Of a DNA stretch of 64,000 nucleotides, positions 35,189 through 44,636 are shown one piece after another. The translations under genes and the position numbers were made by a program. Numbering within the stretch: the first letter of the stretch is position 1; every line of letters starts with the position of its first letter. The notes below the pieces were generated by a model. The model saw only the letters and a program-made list of their open reading frames with translations. It was not told the DNA's origin and ran no database searches. The DNA is from Microbacterium sp. B35-30 (GTDB lineage: Bacteria; Actinomycetota; Actinomycetes; Actinomycetales; Microbacteriaceae). The stretch spans positions 1-64,000 of the forward strand of contig NZ_MWLQ01000003.1 in NCBI RefSeq assembly GCF_010634855.1. The letters are read 5' to 3'.

Positions 35189-35550
35189 TCGGCGCCCTTT
35201 TCGGCGTGGTGGTGGCGGGGCGTGCCGCCGAGCGAGTGCTCCGCCTGGTAGATCGCATCGGCGACGAGGCGGGAGGCGTGCTCGTTCTCGAGCCGGTAGA
35301 ACACTCGCTGCCCCTCCTGCCGCGTGGAGACGATGCGCGCGAGCCGGAGCTTCGCGAGGTGCTGCGAGACCGCGGCCGGCGACTTGTCGACGATGTCGGC
35401 GAGGTGGTTCACCGACAGCTCGCCGGCGTCCTGCAGGGCGAGGACGATCCGCACGCGCGTCGCGTCGGCCAGCATCGCGAACACCTCCACCGCGAGTTCG
35501 ACGAAGCTGCTGTCGACCGCGTATCCGCATCCCTGCTTATCTGCACTCAT
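35185..35550 (-). CDS. ArsR/SmtB-family metal-sensing repressor
   Basis: A 121-residue winged-helix repressor. The recognition helix region is VDKSPAAVSQHLAKLRLARIV. A C-terminal helix with DAIYQAEH and a HHH tail suggests an alpha5-type zinc/cobalt/nickel site, and an N-terminal CG motif is also present. The ATG at 35550 is preferred to 35568 because a TACTAT -10 box ends 6 nt before it and the operator palindrome is centred on it. It is coupled to the CDF gene. Confidence 0.9.
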   Translation of the reverse strand: MSADKQGCGYAVDSSFVELAVEVFAMLADATRVRIVLALQDAGELSVNHLADIVDKSPAAVSQHLAKLRLARIVSTRQEGQRVFYRLENEHASRLVADAIYQAEHSLGGTPRHHHAEKGAE

Positions 35551-35562
35551 ACGCAGATAGTA
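35538..35562 (-). promoter_or_regulatory. arsR-CDF operator and -10 box
   Basis: A 7-bp-arm palindrome TATCTGC-N8-GCAGATA lies at 35538-35559 and covers the ATG at 35550. A minus-strand TACTAT -10 occupies 35557-35562. Binding of the repressor here would block both initiation and the start codon. Confidence 0.75.
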
Positions 35563-35633
35563 CGTCATTCCTCGGTCGGGGACGCACCCGGCCGTACTGC
35601 CGCCGGACCGGCATCGGGTGGGAAGCTGGCGGC

Positions 35634-36212
35634 ATGCCGATCCTTCCCACCGTGCGTGATCCGCGGTTCATCACGATCCGGCGAGGCGGAACCCTCACCG
35701 ACGAGGACCATCGCCTGCTCGCCGAGTGGGCGGCGCTGTGCGCCGAGCGTGTACTGCCTCTGTTCGAGCGCGAGCAACCCGGTGACAGCCGCCCGCGCGA
35801 TGCCATCGAGCTCGGTCGCGCATGGATTCGCGGCGAGGTTCCCATGAAGGAGGCTCACCAGCGGGCGTTCGTCGCGAATGCCGCGGGCAAGGGTCTGCCC
35901 GATCCTGCGAAGTTCGCCGCACTCGCGGCCGGGCAAGCCGTCGCCGTGGCGCACGTGGCAGCGCATGAGCTCGGCGCCGCGGCGTACGCGATCCGCGCGG
36001 TGGCGGCTGGGGCCACGCGCCCGGAGGCTTCGGGCGACGCGCCAGCGGCGCGTGGAGGGGGCGTGGGGACCGATTCAGCCGGCGAAACAGACGCGGCACG
36101 GCTGGCCGAACGGGACTGGCAGCGCGCGCAGCTGCCGGCACAGATCCGAGAGCTGGTGCTCGACGACCAGCGCCTCCGCAGCGCGATCTGCTGGAACGTC
36201 TTCGACGACTGA
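35634..36212 (+). CDS. Imm-5-like putative immunity-family protein
   Basis: A 192-residue soluble helical protein. The opening FITIRRGGTLTDEDHRLLAEWAALCAERVLP and the helix around AGQAVAVAHVAAHELGAAAYAI resemble the Imm-5-like family annotated as putative immunity proteins. A low-complexity insert (about 127-150) precedes the C-terminal helices QLPAQIRELVLDDQ. No toxin gene is adjacent, so the immunity function is not supported by context. The ATG at 35634 is the first reasonable start. Confidence 0.75.
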   Translation: MPILPTVRDPRFITIRRGGTLTDEDHRLLAEWAALCAERVLPLFEREQPGDSRPRDAIELGRAWIRGEVPMKEAHQRAFVANAAGKGLPDPAKFAALAAGQAVAVAHVAAHELGAAAYAIRAVAAGATRPEASGDAPAARGGGVGTDSAGETDAARLAERDWQRAQLPAQIRELVLDDQRLRSAICWNVFDD

Positions 36213-36235
36213 ACCCAACCGCACCCGCCCCCCAC

Positions 36236-36345
36236 GAGACAGGGGATCCGCGGCGAGATCGAGGGCACCGCCCCCTGGTTCGGCGCGAATCTCCGGGCTC
36301 GGCGAAACCCGGTCTCCACGAAACCGGCCACCCCGGCGCAGCGAA
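36236..36345. repeat. Repeat family 2 copy
   Basis: The sequence from GAGACAGGGGATCCGCG to CCCCTGGTTCGGCG (36272-36285) and on to about 36345 matches the array at 62551-62702 in the same word order. It occupies the gap between two convergent genes. The unit is distinct from the GGTCGTTGAGCG family. Confidence 0.7.
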
Positions 36346-36357
36346 CCGCGGTCCGGC

Positions 36358-37887
36358 TCAGCCGCGGGCGCTGCGCCGTTCGCGGTCGGCCGCGCGCAGA
36401 CGCCGGCGCCGGCGGCGCGGCGGGGTGGGCGTTGCCGTCTGCGCTGCGGTCGGCAGCACGATCGGCTGCGTGACCACCGCGTCGACGACCATCGAGCCGT
36501 CGGTCGGACCGATGACCGCGATCGGCGTCGTCGGCGTCATCACCATCGGCGACACGGCCGCCGACGCGAGCTGGCGGTGCGCCACGAGGTAGGCGGGCAC
36601 GAGCACGACGACAGCGCCGAGCCACGCGAGCGGGTTGCTCGCCGCCACGCCGATGAAGCCGAACATGCTCCCCAGCACGACGGCCGCGCCGACGCGCATG
36701 ACGAGCTCGATCACACCGGTGACGGTGGGGATGAGGGCGTGGCCGAGTCCCTGCAGCGCACCGCGCAGGACGAAGAGGATGCCGAGGATCCAGTACGTCG
36801 CCCCGTTGATCGCGAGCATCTGCGCCGCCATCCCCACGACCTCGCTCGACCCTTCGCCGACGAACAGCTGCACCAGCACCGCACCGAACGCGATGAGCAG
36901 TGCCCCGAGCACGATCGCGGCGGCGACCGACATCCAGGTCGCCTGGGTGACGCCACGGCGGATGCGATCGGGCCGCCCGCCGCCGTGGTTCTGCGCGACG
37001 AACATCGACACCGCGAGTCCGAGCGACTGCAGCAGCGCGACGGCGAGACCGTCGACGCGGGATGCCGCGGTGTAGGCGGCGACCGCGTCCGCGCCGAGCC
37101 CATTCAGTGCGACCTGCACCGACAGCGTCCCGATCGCGATGATCGACGCCTGGAAGCCCATCGGAAGCCCCAGGCGGAGGTGCTCGGCGAGCTCGGCGCG
37201 GCGGACACGCCAGTCGGCGCGGCGCACATGGAGCACCGGCATCCGTCGACGGACGAACTCGAGGCACAGCAGCACCGAGATGGCCTGCGAGACGACGGTG
37301 GCGAGCGCGGCGCCGCCGACGCCCCAGCCGAGCGGGCCGACCATGAGGATCACCAGGACGACGTTGAGACCGCAGGCCAGCGTGAGGAAGACGAGCGGCG
37401 TGCGCGAGTCGCCGATCGCGCGGATGATCGCCGACAGGTAGTTGAAGAACATCATCGCGCCGGCGCCGAGGAAGCTGATCTGGGCGAAGACGACGGCGTC
37501 GTCCATGAGTTCGGCGGGCGTCCGCAGCAGCACGAGCAGCGGGCCGGCGAGCAGGGGCGCACCGACCGTGAGCAGCAGCGTGCACGCGCCGGTGAGGATG
37601 GTGCCGACCGCGACCGAGCGGCGCACCGCCGCGAAGTCGCGTGCACCGAACGCCTGTGCGGTGGGAATCGCAAACCCCGACGTCAGGCCCCACGCGAACC
37701 CCAGCAGCAGGAACAGCATGCTGCCCGTCGCGCCGACCGCGGCCAGCGCGTCGACGCCGAGATGGCGCCCGACGACGATCGCATCGACGAACTGGTACAG
37801 CTGCTGCACGACGTTGCCGATGAGCAGGGGGACGGCGAACACGACGATGACGCGCCACGGGCGGCCCGTCGTCAGGGCGGTGGTCAT
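36358..37887 (-). CDS. MATE-family multidrug efflux transporter
   Basis: A MATE transporter of about 509 residues with twelve membrane segments in two related halves (VPLLIGNVVQQLYQFVDAIVVGR in the first, GLPMGFQASIIAIGTLSVQVALN in the second). The C-terminal 65 residues are Pro/Arg-rich and cytoplasmic. It should use a sodium or proton gradient to export drugs or metabolites. The ATG at 37887 places MTTALTTGRPW at the N-terminus, and longer in-frame starts have poor coding character. Confidence 0.88.
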   Translation of the reverse strand: MTTALTTGRPWRVIVVFAVPLLIGNVVQQLYQFVDAIVVGRHLGVDALAAVGATGSMLFLLLGFAWGLTSGFAIPTAQAFGARDFAAVRRSVAVGTILTGACTLLLTVGAPLLAGPLLVLLRTPAELMDDAVVFAQISFLGAGAMMFFNYLSAIIRAIGDSRTPLVFLTLACGLNVVLVILMVGPLGWGVGGAALATVVSQAISVLLCLEFVRRRMPVLHVRRADWRVRRAELAEHLRLGLPMGFQASIIAIGTLSVQVALNGLGADAVAAYTAASRVDGLAVALLQSLGLAVSMFVAQNHGGGRPDRIRRGVTQATWMSVAAAIVLGALLIAFGAVLVQLFVGEGSSEVVGMAAQMLAINGATYWILGILFVLRGALQGLGHALIPTVTGVIELVMRVGAAVVLGSMFGFIGVAASNPLAWLGAVVVLVPAYLVAHRQLASAAVSPMVMTPTTPIAVIGPTDGSMVVDAVVTQPIVLPTAAQTATPTPPRRRRRRLRAADRERRSARG

Positions 37888-37987
37888 GAAGGCGGCTCTC
37901 GAAGGAGAAGGCGAGGAGGGGGACGGATGCCGCGGCAGCGGGTGGAGCGCGAAGGCGAGGGATGCGCGGGTGCGAAGCGACAGTCGC

Positions 37988-38908
37988 CTAGTGTATCGAA
38001 TCGATTCGGCCTTTACCTGACGGTGTGCGCTGAATGACACGCCGACCGGGCAAACCGGTGACGAGCACTCCGCCCACGAGCAGGACACCGCCCACGATCT
38101 CCGCCGGCGTCGGGATCTGCCCGAGCAGGAGAGCGGCCGACGCCATCGCGACGACCGGCGCGAGCAGCACCCACGGCACGACGGCCGCGGAGCGGTTGCG
38201 AGCCAGCAGGCCGTTCCAGATCGAGTAGCCGATGATCGTGCACAGCACCGCGGTGTAGAGCGTCGAGACCAGCGACTGCCAGCCGAAGGCGGTGATCCCG
38301 GCGGCGATCGCCTCCGGTCCTTCGACCACGAGCGACAGCGCGAGCGCGGGCACCGGCACGACGAGGGCCGACCATACCGTGAGCGAGAGCGAGCCGAGCC
38401 GTCCCGACCCGCTCACCACGCCGGCCCCGCGCGAGATGACGTTGCCGATGCCCCACGAGAACGCCGCGGCGAGTGCCAGTGCCACCGCGAGTGCCGGAGC
38501 ATCGCCGCCGCGTCCGGTCGCCACGATCGCGAGTCCGACGACGCCGACCGCGACGCCGACGGCCTGCGGGATGGTCGGGCGCTCCCGCAGCACCGAGGCG
38601 GCGATGAGGATCGTGAACACCGCCTGCGCCTGCAGCACGAGCGCCGCCAGGCCCGGCTGCAGCCCCAGCGCCATCGACGTGTAGAGCAGGCCGAACTGCC
38701 CGAGGCTCATGAAGAGCCCCACGCCGATCACGGTGCGCCAGGAGGTGCGGGGGCGAGGGACCACCACGACGGCGAGCGCGACGACCAGGAAGCGGATCGC
38801 GACGAACAGCAGGGGCGGGACCCCGGTCATGCCCCAGTCGATCACGACGAAGTTGAACCCCCAGAAGGATGCCACGGCCGCCGCCAGCACCATGTCGCGT
38901 CTGTTCAC
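37988..38908 (-). CDS. EamA-family (DMT) transporter
   Basis: A 306-residue permease with ten membrane segments as two EamA repeats (about 5-135 and 145-290). The first repeat begins ASFWGFNFVVIDWG. Members such as RhtA or YdcZ relatives export amino acids or other metabolites. It is divergent from the LysR gene at 38981, 72 bp away, which probably controls it. Confidence 0.9.
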   Translation of the reverse strand: MNRRDMVLAAAVASFWGFNFVVIDWGMTGVPPLLFVAIRFLVVALAVVVVPRPRTSWRTVIGVGLFMSLGQFGLLYTSMALGLQPGLAALVLQAQAVFTILIAASVLRERPTIPQAVGVAVGVVGLAIVATGRGGDAPALAVALALAAAFSWGIGNVISRGAGVVSGSGRLGSLSLTVWSALVVPVPALALSLVVEGPEAIAAGITAFGWQSLVSTLYTAVLCTIIGYSIWNGLLARNRSAAVVPWVLLAPVVAMASAALLLGQIPTPAEIVGGVLLVGGVLVTGLPGRRVIQRTPSGKGRIDSIH

Positions 38909-38980
38909 GCTTCTACCTCAGCGGGTTGGTGGATGAAGAACAAGCGATGCTTTTCTCATGGAACCGTGTAGCTTTGCTTC

Positions 38981-39892
38981 ATGATCGATCTGGAAGCGGT
39001 GCTGTCACTGCGCGCGGTGGCCACGCAGGGCAGCGTCGTCGCTGCCGCGACGAGCCTCGGGTACACGCCGTCCGCGGTGTCGCAGCAGGTCAAGCGACTC
39101 GAACGCGAGACGGGCATCACTCTGCTCGAGCGCGCCGGGCGCGGGGTCATCCTCACCGAGGCGGGCACACGCCTCGTCGTCGCGTCCACGCCGATCCTCG
39201 CCGACCTCGAGCGCCTGCGCGCCGATCTGCAACTCACGGCGGGTGCCGATGACCAGGTCGTGGGTGAGATCAGGCTCGCCGCCTTCTCGACCGTCGTACG
39301 CGGCCTCGTCATCCCGGTGCTGAGCGACCTGGCGGTGCGGCATCCCGATCTGGCGCTGCCGCTCCGCGAGAGCGAGCCGTGGGAGTCGATCGCACTCGTC
39401 GCGTCAGGCCAGCGCGACCTCGGCATCGTGCATCGCTGGGGCGGCGTCGCCCTGGCGATGCCCGACCATCTCGTCTCGACACCGCTGTTCACCGATGTCG
39501 CCGACGTCATCCTGCCGCGCCACCACCCGCTCGCCGGTCGTACCGCCCTGCGCCCGGAAGAGCTCGCGGGCGAGAACTGGGTGGCGACGTTCGAGGCGAC
39601 GATCTGCCGCCAGTGGCTGCGGCGGCTCTTCGACGGCGTCCCCAACGCACCGCGCATCGTGCACGAGTCGATGGAGTTCCAGAATCACCTGGAACTCGCC
39701 CGCGCCGGACGCGCGGTCGCGCTGGTGCCGCGCCTCGGCCGCGGTGACATCGGCCCGGACCTCGTCGCGATCCCGACCGTCGAGCCAGCCTCCACCCGCG
39801 ACGTCCTCGCGGTGCACCGCCGTTCGCAGGAGGATTCGCCCGCCCTCCGCACCGCGCTGGACGCGTTCGTGGAGCATGCGCGCGTGATGTGA
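38981..39892 (+). CDS. LysR-family transcriptional regulator
   Basis: A 303-residue LTTR. The helix-turn-helix is AATSLGYTPSAVSQQVKRLERETGI and the effector domain spans about 90-295. A TAGCTT box ends 6 nt before the ATG at 38981, which suggests a leaderless mRNA. The divergent EamA exporter is the likely target, as in the ArgP/LysE-like logic, although the sensed ligand is unknown. Confidence 0.9.
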   Translation: MIDLEAVLSLRAVATQGSVVAAATSLGYTPSAVSQQVKRLERETGITLLERAGRGVILTEAGTRLVVASTPILADLERLRADLQLTAGADDQVVGEIRLAAFSTVVRGLVIPVLSDLAVRHPDLALPLRESEPWESIALVASGQRDLGIVHRWGGVALAMPDHLVSTPLFTDVADVILPRHHPLAGRTALRPEELAGENWVATFEATICRQWLRRLFDGVPNAPRIVHESMEFQNHLELARAGRAVALVPRLGRGDIGPDLVAIPTVEPASTRDVLAVHRRSQEDSPALRTALDAFVEHARVM

Positions 39893-39924
39893 TGGTGCGG
39901 GGCGACGAGGCGATGACCTGGGAC

Positions 39925-41172
39925 TCAGTCCGAATCGGGAAGGACTCGCATCCCCCGAAGCGGGGCTGAGAGGACCGCCACGAGCGCGGCGATCGCGAAG
40001 ACGACCATCACGACGACGAGCGTCCACTGATCACCGACGAGACCGACCGCCGCACCGCCCGCGAGCGCGCCGAGGGCCGCCGCGGTCCGGTTGGCCGAGC
40101 GGATATTCGCATTCACGCGTCCGAGCAGGGCATCGGGGGTGACCGCCTGTCGGAGGCCCATCTCGTTCGCGTTCTCGACGCCGGCCGCGAGCCCGTGGAT
40201 CGCGAGCGCTATATAGAGGAGTACCGGCCCCGCCGACAACCACGCCGTCACAGCGACCAGCAGCCACGCGATCGGGTAGGCCGCGCGGGCGACGATGATC
40301 GCCGGCCCGGTGCCCAGCCACGACCCGAACCGGGCGGCGAAGGTCGCGCCGAGCAGAGCCGCCGATCCCGAGACGGCCAGCAGCAGCCCGAAGGTGAAGG
40401 CGGTGAACCCGAGGGACCGCAGCGCCAGCAGCGAGAGCACCGTGAACGCGATGCCGTTCGCGAAGAACCAGACGTGCGTCGACACCGCGAGCGGGCCGAG
40501 CGTCCGGTGCGCGTACGCCCAGCGCAGCCCCTCACGGATCTCGCGGCCGAGATTGCGCTCGAGGCGGCGCTCGCGAGGCTCATCCACGCGGATGCCCGCA
40601 TTCAGCAGCGCATCGACGAGGTAGCTCCCCGCGTCGACCAGGAGCGCGATCGGCGCGCCGAGCAGGCCGACGAGCCCGCCGCCCAGTGCCGGACCCACCG
40701 TCTGGGCTGCGGCATCCGTCTGATCCAGGCGCGCGTTCGCGACCACGAGTCGCGACCGCGGAACGAGCCGGGGCAGGAACGACTGCGTCGCCGCGAACCC
40801 GAACACCGAGAACGAGCCGAAGAGCAGCAGGAGCACCACGAGCATCCAGATCTCGAGAGCTCCGGTGAGCCAGAGCACCGGGATCGCACCGAGCGAGAGA
40901 GCCCGGCCGATGCTGGACCAGACGAGGATGGGCTTGCGGCGCCAGCGATCCGTGTACGCGCCGGCGATCAGCCCGACGACGGCGTACGGCACGAACTGCG
41001 CCGCGTTGACGATGCCCACCTCGAACGGGGTCGCCGCGAGCAGCTGCACCACGAGCACCGGCATCGCGACCGCCGAGACCGCAGTGCCGAACGAGCTGAT
41101 CGCGGCCGCCGTCCAGTACCGCGCGAACGAGCCGCGCGGCGGGGGCGCGGCGTCAGCGTGGTGCGCGCTCAC
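39925..41172 (-). CDS. MFS transporter
   Basis: A 415-residue permease of the enterobactin-exporter-like (EntS/MFS_3) group with about twelve segments. Motif-A-like AGAYTDRWRRKPILVWSS is between segments 2 and 3. The GTG at 41172 is 16 bp downstream of the amidohydrolase stop, and longer starts run into that gene. The substrate is unknown. Confidence 0.88.
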   Translation of the reverse strand: MSAHHADAAPPPRGSFARYWTAAAISSFGTAVSAVAMPVLVVQLLAATPFEVGIVNAAQFVPYAVVGLIAGAYTDRWRRKPILVWSSIGRALSLGAIPVLWLTGALEIWMLVVLLLLFGSFSVFGFAATQSFLPRLVPRSRLVVANARLDQTDAAAQTVGPALGGGLVGLLGAPIALLVDAGSYLVDALLNAGIRVDEPRERRLERNLGREIREGLRWAYAHRTLGPLAVSTHVWFFANGIAFTVLSLLALRSLGFTAFTFGLLLAVSGSAALLGATFAARFGSWLGTGPAIIVARAAYPIAWLLVAVTAWLSAGPVLLYIALAIHGLAAGVENANEMGLRQAVTPDALLGRVNANIRSANRTAAALGALAGGAAVGLVGDQWTLVVVMVVFAIAALVAVLSAPLRGMRVLPDSD

Positions 41173-41188
41173 GACGGTCGTGCCGGGC

Positions 41189-42427
41189 CTACGCCATCCA
41201 GGAAGTGCGACCGAAACGCTCCCAGCGCTCGACGACGCGCGGGGTCTCAGCATCCGAACCAGGCTCGTAGACCGCGCGGCCCTCGATGAACACGCGCTGC
41301 ACGCGCGAGTCGACGGCGAGCGGATCGCCCGACCACACCACGACGTCGCCGTCGCGCCCGGGCTCGAGCGCGCCGACCCGCTCGTTCAAGCGGAGGATGT
41401 CGGCCGGGTTCGTGGTGAGCGCCTCGAGCGCCGTCCCGGCGGCCAAGCCCTCGCGCACCGCAAGGATGGCCTGCAGCCGGAGTTGATCGATCGGGACCAC
41501 CGGATGGTCCGTGGTGATGGCGACCTTCACGCCCGCCTCGGCGATGAGCGCCAGGTTGCCGATCGCGCGGTCGCGCAGTTCCACCTTCGACCGCGACGTC
41601 AGCAGCGGCCCGAAGATCACCGGGACCTGCTTCTCGGCGAGCACGTCGGCGATCTTGTGCGCCTCGGTGCCGTGATTGACGACCAGCGTGTAGCCGAACT
41701 CCTCGGCCAGCCGGATGGCCGTGGCGATGTCGTCGTGGCGGTGGCAGTGCTGGTCCCAGAGGAGCTCTCCCGCCAGCACGGCGGCGAGCGTCTCCTTGCC
41801 GAGGTCGCGCTCGAACGGCTCGCCCTTGTCGGCGGCCGAGGCGCGCTTGTCGGCGTAGCTGCGGGCGGCGACGAACGCGTCGCGGAGGACGGATGCCACG
41901 CCCAGGCGCGTCGACGGCGTCTGCTTCTTCTCGCCGTATACGCGCTTCGGGTTCTCGCCGAGTGCCGACTTGACCGACACGTCGGTGGCGAGGATCTGCT
42001 CGTCGACCGTGCGCCCGCCCCACGTCTTGATCGCGACCGTGCGCCCGCCGATGGGGTTGCCGGAGCCAGGCTTGATGACGGCCGTCGTCACGCCGCCGCG
42101 AAGCGCATCGCGGAAGCCGACCTCTTCGATGTCGATGCCGTCGAGTGCGCGGAAGCGCGCCCCGTTCGGGTCCGTCATCTCGTTGGTGTCGTTGCCCGAC
42201 CAGCCCTCGCCGTCCTCGTGCACGCCGAGGTGGCCGTGCGCCTCGACGAATCCGGGAACGACCCAGCTGCCCGAGGCGTCGACCACTTCCGCTCCCTCGG
42301 GAACGGCGGTCTCGGGTCCCCCGACGGCCGTGATGACGCCGTCGGTGACGATGACGGTGCCGTTCTGGATGGGGTCGGAGCTGACAGGGACGACGTAGCC
42401 GCCGGTCACGGCGAGGATGCGAGCCAT
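41189..42427 (-). CDS. Imidazolonepropionase-like amidohydrolase
   Basis: A 412-residue metal-dependent hydrolase of the amidohydrolase superfamily (HutI-like). The first metal motif is VEAHGHLG, the later ligands are in DQHCHRHDDI and VVNHGTEAHK, and the catalytic aspartate is in AITTDHPV. The C-terminal beta-sandwich has PGRDGDVVVWSGDPL. The natural substrate is unknown. The ATG at 42427 has a GGAGGG site and a TAGGTT box 7 nt upstream. It probably forms a unit with the MFS gene. Confidence 0.88.
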   Translation of the reverse strand: MARILAVTGGYVVPVSSDPIQNGTVIVTDGVITAVGGPETAVPEGAEVVDASGSWVVPGFVEAHGHLGVHEDGEGWSGNDTNEMTDPNGARFRALDGIDIEEVGFRDALRGGVTTAVIKPGSGNPIGGRTVAIKTWGGRTVDEQILATDVSVKSALGENPKRVYGEKKQTPSTRLGVASVLRDAFVAARSYADKRASAADKGEPFERDLGKETLAAVLAGELLWDQHCHRHDDIATAIRLAEEFGYTLVVNHGTEAHKIADVLAEKQVPVIFGPLLTSRSKVELRDRAIGNLALIAEAGVKVAITTDHPVVPIDQLRLQAILAVREGLAAGTALEALTTNPADILRLNERVGALEPGRDGDVVVWSGDPLAVDSRVQRVFIEGRAVYEPGSDAETPRVVERWERFGRTSWMA

Positions 42428-42455
42428 GCCCTCCAACCTACGCGGGGCTGCCGGC

Positions 42456-43022
42456 TCACCCGAGCGGCGGACCCTCCAGCACGGTCGGCACGTACTCGAG
42501 CAGCTGGCTGCGCTGATCGAACGTGCGCGCCTCGACGAGGTCGAGTCGCACGTCGGGGTAGCCGTCGAAGATCCGGTCCGCCCCGGTCGCGCCGGTGATG
42601 ACCGGGAACACGACCACGCGGTAGCGGTCCACCAGGCCGGCCTGGAGGAGCGAGCGACAGAGCGAGACGCTGCCGAGCGTGCGCAGCGGCCGGTCGGACT
42701 CCTCCTTCAGGCGCCGCACGAAATCGACCGCGTCCTCGCGGACCAGCACCGAGTTCGCCCAGCCGAGCGGTTCCTCGAGCGTCGACGAGAAGACGTACTT
42801 CTGCACGTCGTTGAGCACCTCGGTGCCCTCCTCGCCGCCGGCGGTGAGCTCCGACATCACGCGGTACGTCGTCGCGCCCATGAGGATCGGATGGTCCTGC
42901 TCCGGCAGCTGCTCCAGCCAGCCGAGATACTCGGGGCCCTCGAGCCCCCACCATCCCGGCCACCCTTCGGCGGCGCCGTAGCCGTCGAGCGACATGATGA
43001 AGTCGACCGTCAAGATCTGCAT
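42456..43022 (-). CDS. RibD C-terminal/dihydrofolate-reductase-like protein
   Basis: A 188-residue protein of the RibD_C family. Typical stretches are VDFIMSLDGYGA at the N-terminus, ILMGATTYRVM, and the nucleotide-site segment TLGSVSLCRSLLQAGLVDRYRV with PVITGATG. Members are NADPH-dependent reductases of unknown substrate. The ATG at 43022 follows CAGGAGG. Confidence 0.88.
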   Translation of the reverse strand: MQILTVDFIMSLDGYGAAEGWPGWWGLEGPEYLGWLEQLPEQDHPILMGATTYRVMSELTAGGEEGTEVLNDVQKYVFSSTLEEPLGWANSVLVREDAVDFVRRLKEESDRPLRTLGSVSLCRSLLQAGLVDRYRVVVFPVITGATGADRIFDGYPDVRLDLVEARTFDQRSQLLEYVPTVLEGPPLG

Positions 43023-43200
43023 GCGAGCCTCCTGCGCGTTCCGTCGCCCGCGCGATCGCGCGGGCGTCACTTCTCGGGTGGATGCCTCGGGCACGAGGGT
43101 AATCGCGGGTCAGGCCCGACGGAACCCCGGTAGTGCACGGTTGCGATGAACAACACCGGTGCGAGTACCGTGGCGCCAGGCCGGCGAGGAGGAGGCATCC

Positions 43201-43794
43201 ATGTCATTCGTCGATCCGGAAGCGCCCGTGCCCTCGGGACTGCGGACGAGCGAGTTCGTGCTGCGGCCGATCACGGCCGACGACGCCGAGCGCGATCACG
43301 CCGCCGTGATGGAGACTCGCGACGACCTGCGGTTGTGGGAGCAGTCGACGTGGCCGGCCGACGACTTCACCGTCGACGACAACCGGGGCGACCTGATCGA
43401 CCTCGCGCAGCGCCACGAGGCACACCGGGCGTTCACCTACGCCGTTCTCGACCCGGCGGGAGATCAGAGCCTCGGGTGCGTGTACCTCTTCCCGACGACG
43501 GCGGCGTTCCTCGCGAGGTCGGCGGTGACTTCCGTCGGCGACGCGGATTGGGCGGCGGTCGACGCGGTGACGTACTTCTGGGTGCGCGGGTCCCGCATCG
43601 GGACCGGCATGGATGCCCGCCTGCTCGCGGCACTGCGCACCTGGTTCGCCGAGGAGTGGCGATTCCAGCGGCCGGTGTTCGTGACGAACGAGCAGTTCTC
43701 GCAGCAGGCGGCGCTGCTCGACGGCACCGATCTGCGGCTGCAGTTCGAGCTGCGCGAGCCCGACAAGCCCGGCACCTACCTCGTCTACGGCTGA
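43201..43794 (+). CDS. GNAT-family acetyltransferase-like protein
   Basis: A 197-residue protein related to GNAT acetyltransferases of the ribosomal-protein type (LRPITADDAERDHAAV at the start, GCVYLFPTTAAF and a beta bulge YFWVRGSRIGTGMDARLLAAL). The pyrophosphate loop is divergent, so activity is uncertain. The ATG at 43201 has a strong GAGGAGGAGG site. It is convergent with the SDR gene 17 bp away. Confidence 0.78.
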   Translation: MSFVDPEAPVPSGLRTSEFVLRPITADDAERDHAAVMETRDDLRLWEQSTWPADDFTVDDNRGDLIDLAQRHEAHRAFTYAVLDPAGDQSLGCVYLFPTTAAFLARSAVTSVGDADWAAVDAVTYFWVRGSRIGTGMDARLLAALRTWFAEEWRFQRPVFVTNEQFSQQAALLDGTDLRLQFELREPDKPGTYLVYG

Positions 43795-43811
43795 CTACCG
43801 AACCTCGACGA

Positions 43812-44603
43812 TCAGAGGATCGTGGTCAGCGTCCCGCCGTCCGCGCGGAGCGCCGCGCCGTTCGTCGCCGAGGAGCGAGGGCTTGCCAGGTAGGCCACGA
43901 GGTCGGCGATCTCGCGGGGCTCGATGAACCGCTCCAGCAGGGATGTCCGATTCCCCCCGGCGATGGCGCTCTTGAGGTCCTCGGGTGCCATGTCCTGCGC
44001 CGCGGCGATCTGCGCCACAGCTTGCGCGACGCCGTCCGAGTACGTGGGTCCGCCGAGGACGGTGTTCACCGTGACACCGGTGCCCCGCGTGAGCTTGGCG
44101 AGCCCGTTTCCCAGCGCGAGCATGGCGGCCTTGGTGACGCCGTAGTGGGTCATGTCGGCGGGGACGTTGACGCCCGACTCGCTGGCGACGAAGACGACGC
44201 GGCCCCACCCGGCCTCAAGCATGCGTCCGAGCAGCTGCCGCGACAGCCGGACGCCGCTCATCACGTTGACGTCGAAGTAGCGGTGCCACTCGTCGTCGGT
44301 GATGTCGCCGAAGTCCTTCACCTCGAACACCCCGACGTTGTTGACGAGGATGTCGACGTCCCCGAGCGAACCCAGCAGACCCCCCACCTGCTCCGGGTCT
44401 GCGAAGTCGGCCGCGATGCCGGTGACGTCGGCGCCCGGGACCGTTGCGCGCAACCGCTCCACCGCGGAGTCGACGCGACCCTGGCTGCGCCCGTTGACGA
44501 TCACCGTTGCGCCCTCACGCAGGAGCGTCTCCGCGATCGCGTAGCCGATCCCCTGCGTCGACCCGCTGACGAAGGCGCGCCTGCCTGCCAGATCCAATTC
44601 CAT
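43812..44603 (-). CDS. Short-chain dehydrogenase/reductase
   Basis: A 263-residue classical SDR. The cofactor motif is SGSTQGIGYAIAE, followed by LVNNVGVFE, and the catalytic set is ASESG (Ser) with HYGVTKAA (Tyr-x3-Lys). It is divergent from a MarR gene and its promoter region holds a minus-strand TACAAT -10 (44658-44663) lying between two operator-like sites, so the MarR protein is the likely repressor. GAAGGGA precedes the ATG. Confidence 0.92.
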   Translation of the reverse strand: MELDLAGRRAFVSGSTQGIGYAIAETLLREGATVIVNGRSQGRVDSAVERLRATVPGADVTGIAADFADPEQVGGLLGSLGDVDILVNNVGVFEVKDFGDITDDEWHRYFDVNVMSGVRLSRQLLGRMLEAGWGRVVFVASESGVNVPADMTHYGVTKAAMLALGNGLAKLTRGTGVTVNTVLGGPTYSDGVAQAVAQIAAAQDMAPEDLKSAIAGGNRTSLLERFIEPREIADLVAYLASPRSSATNGAALRADGGTLTTIL

Positions 44604-44636
44604 GATGTCCCTTCTCACTCCCCGGCACGAGGATCA

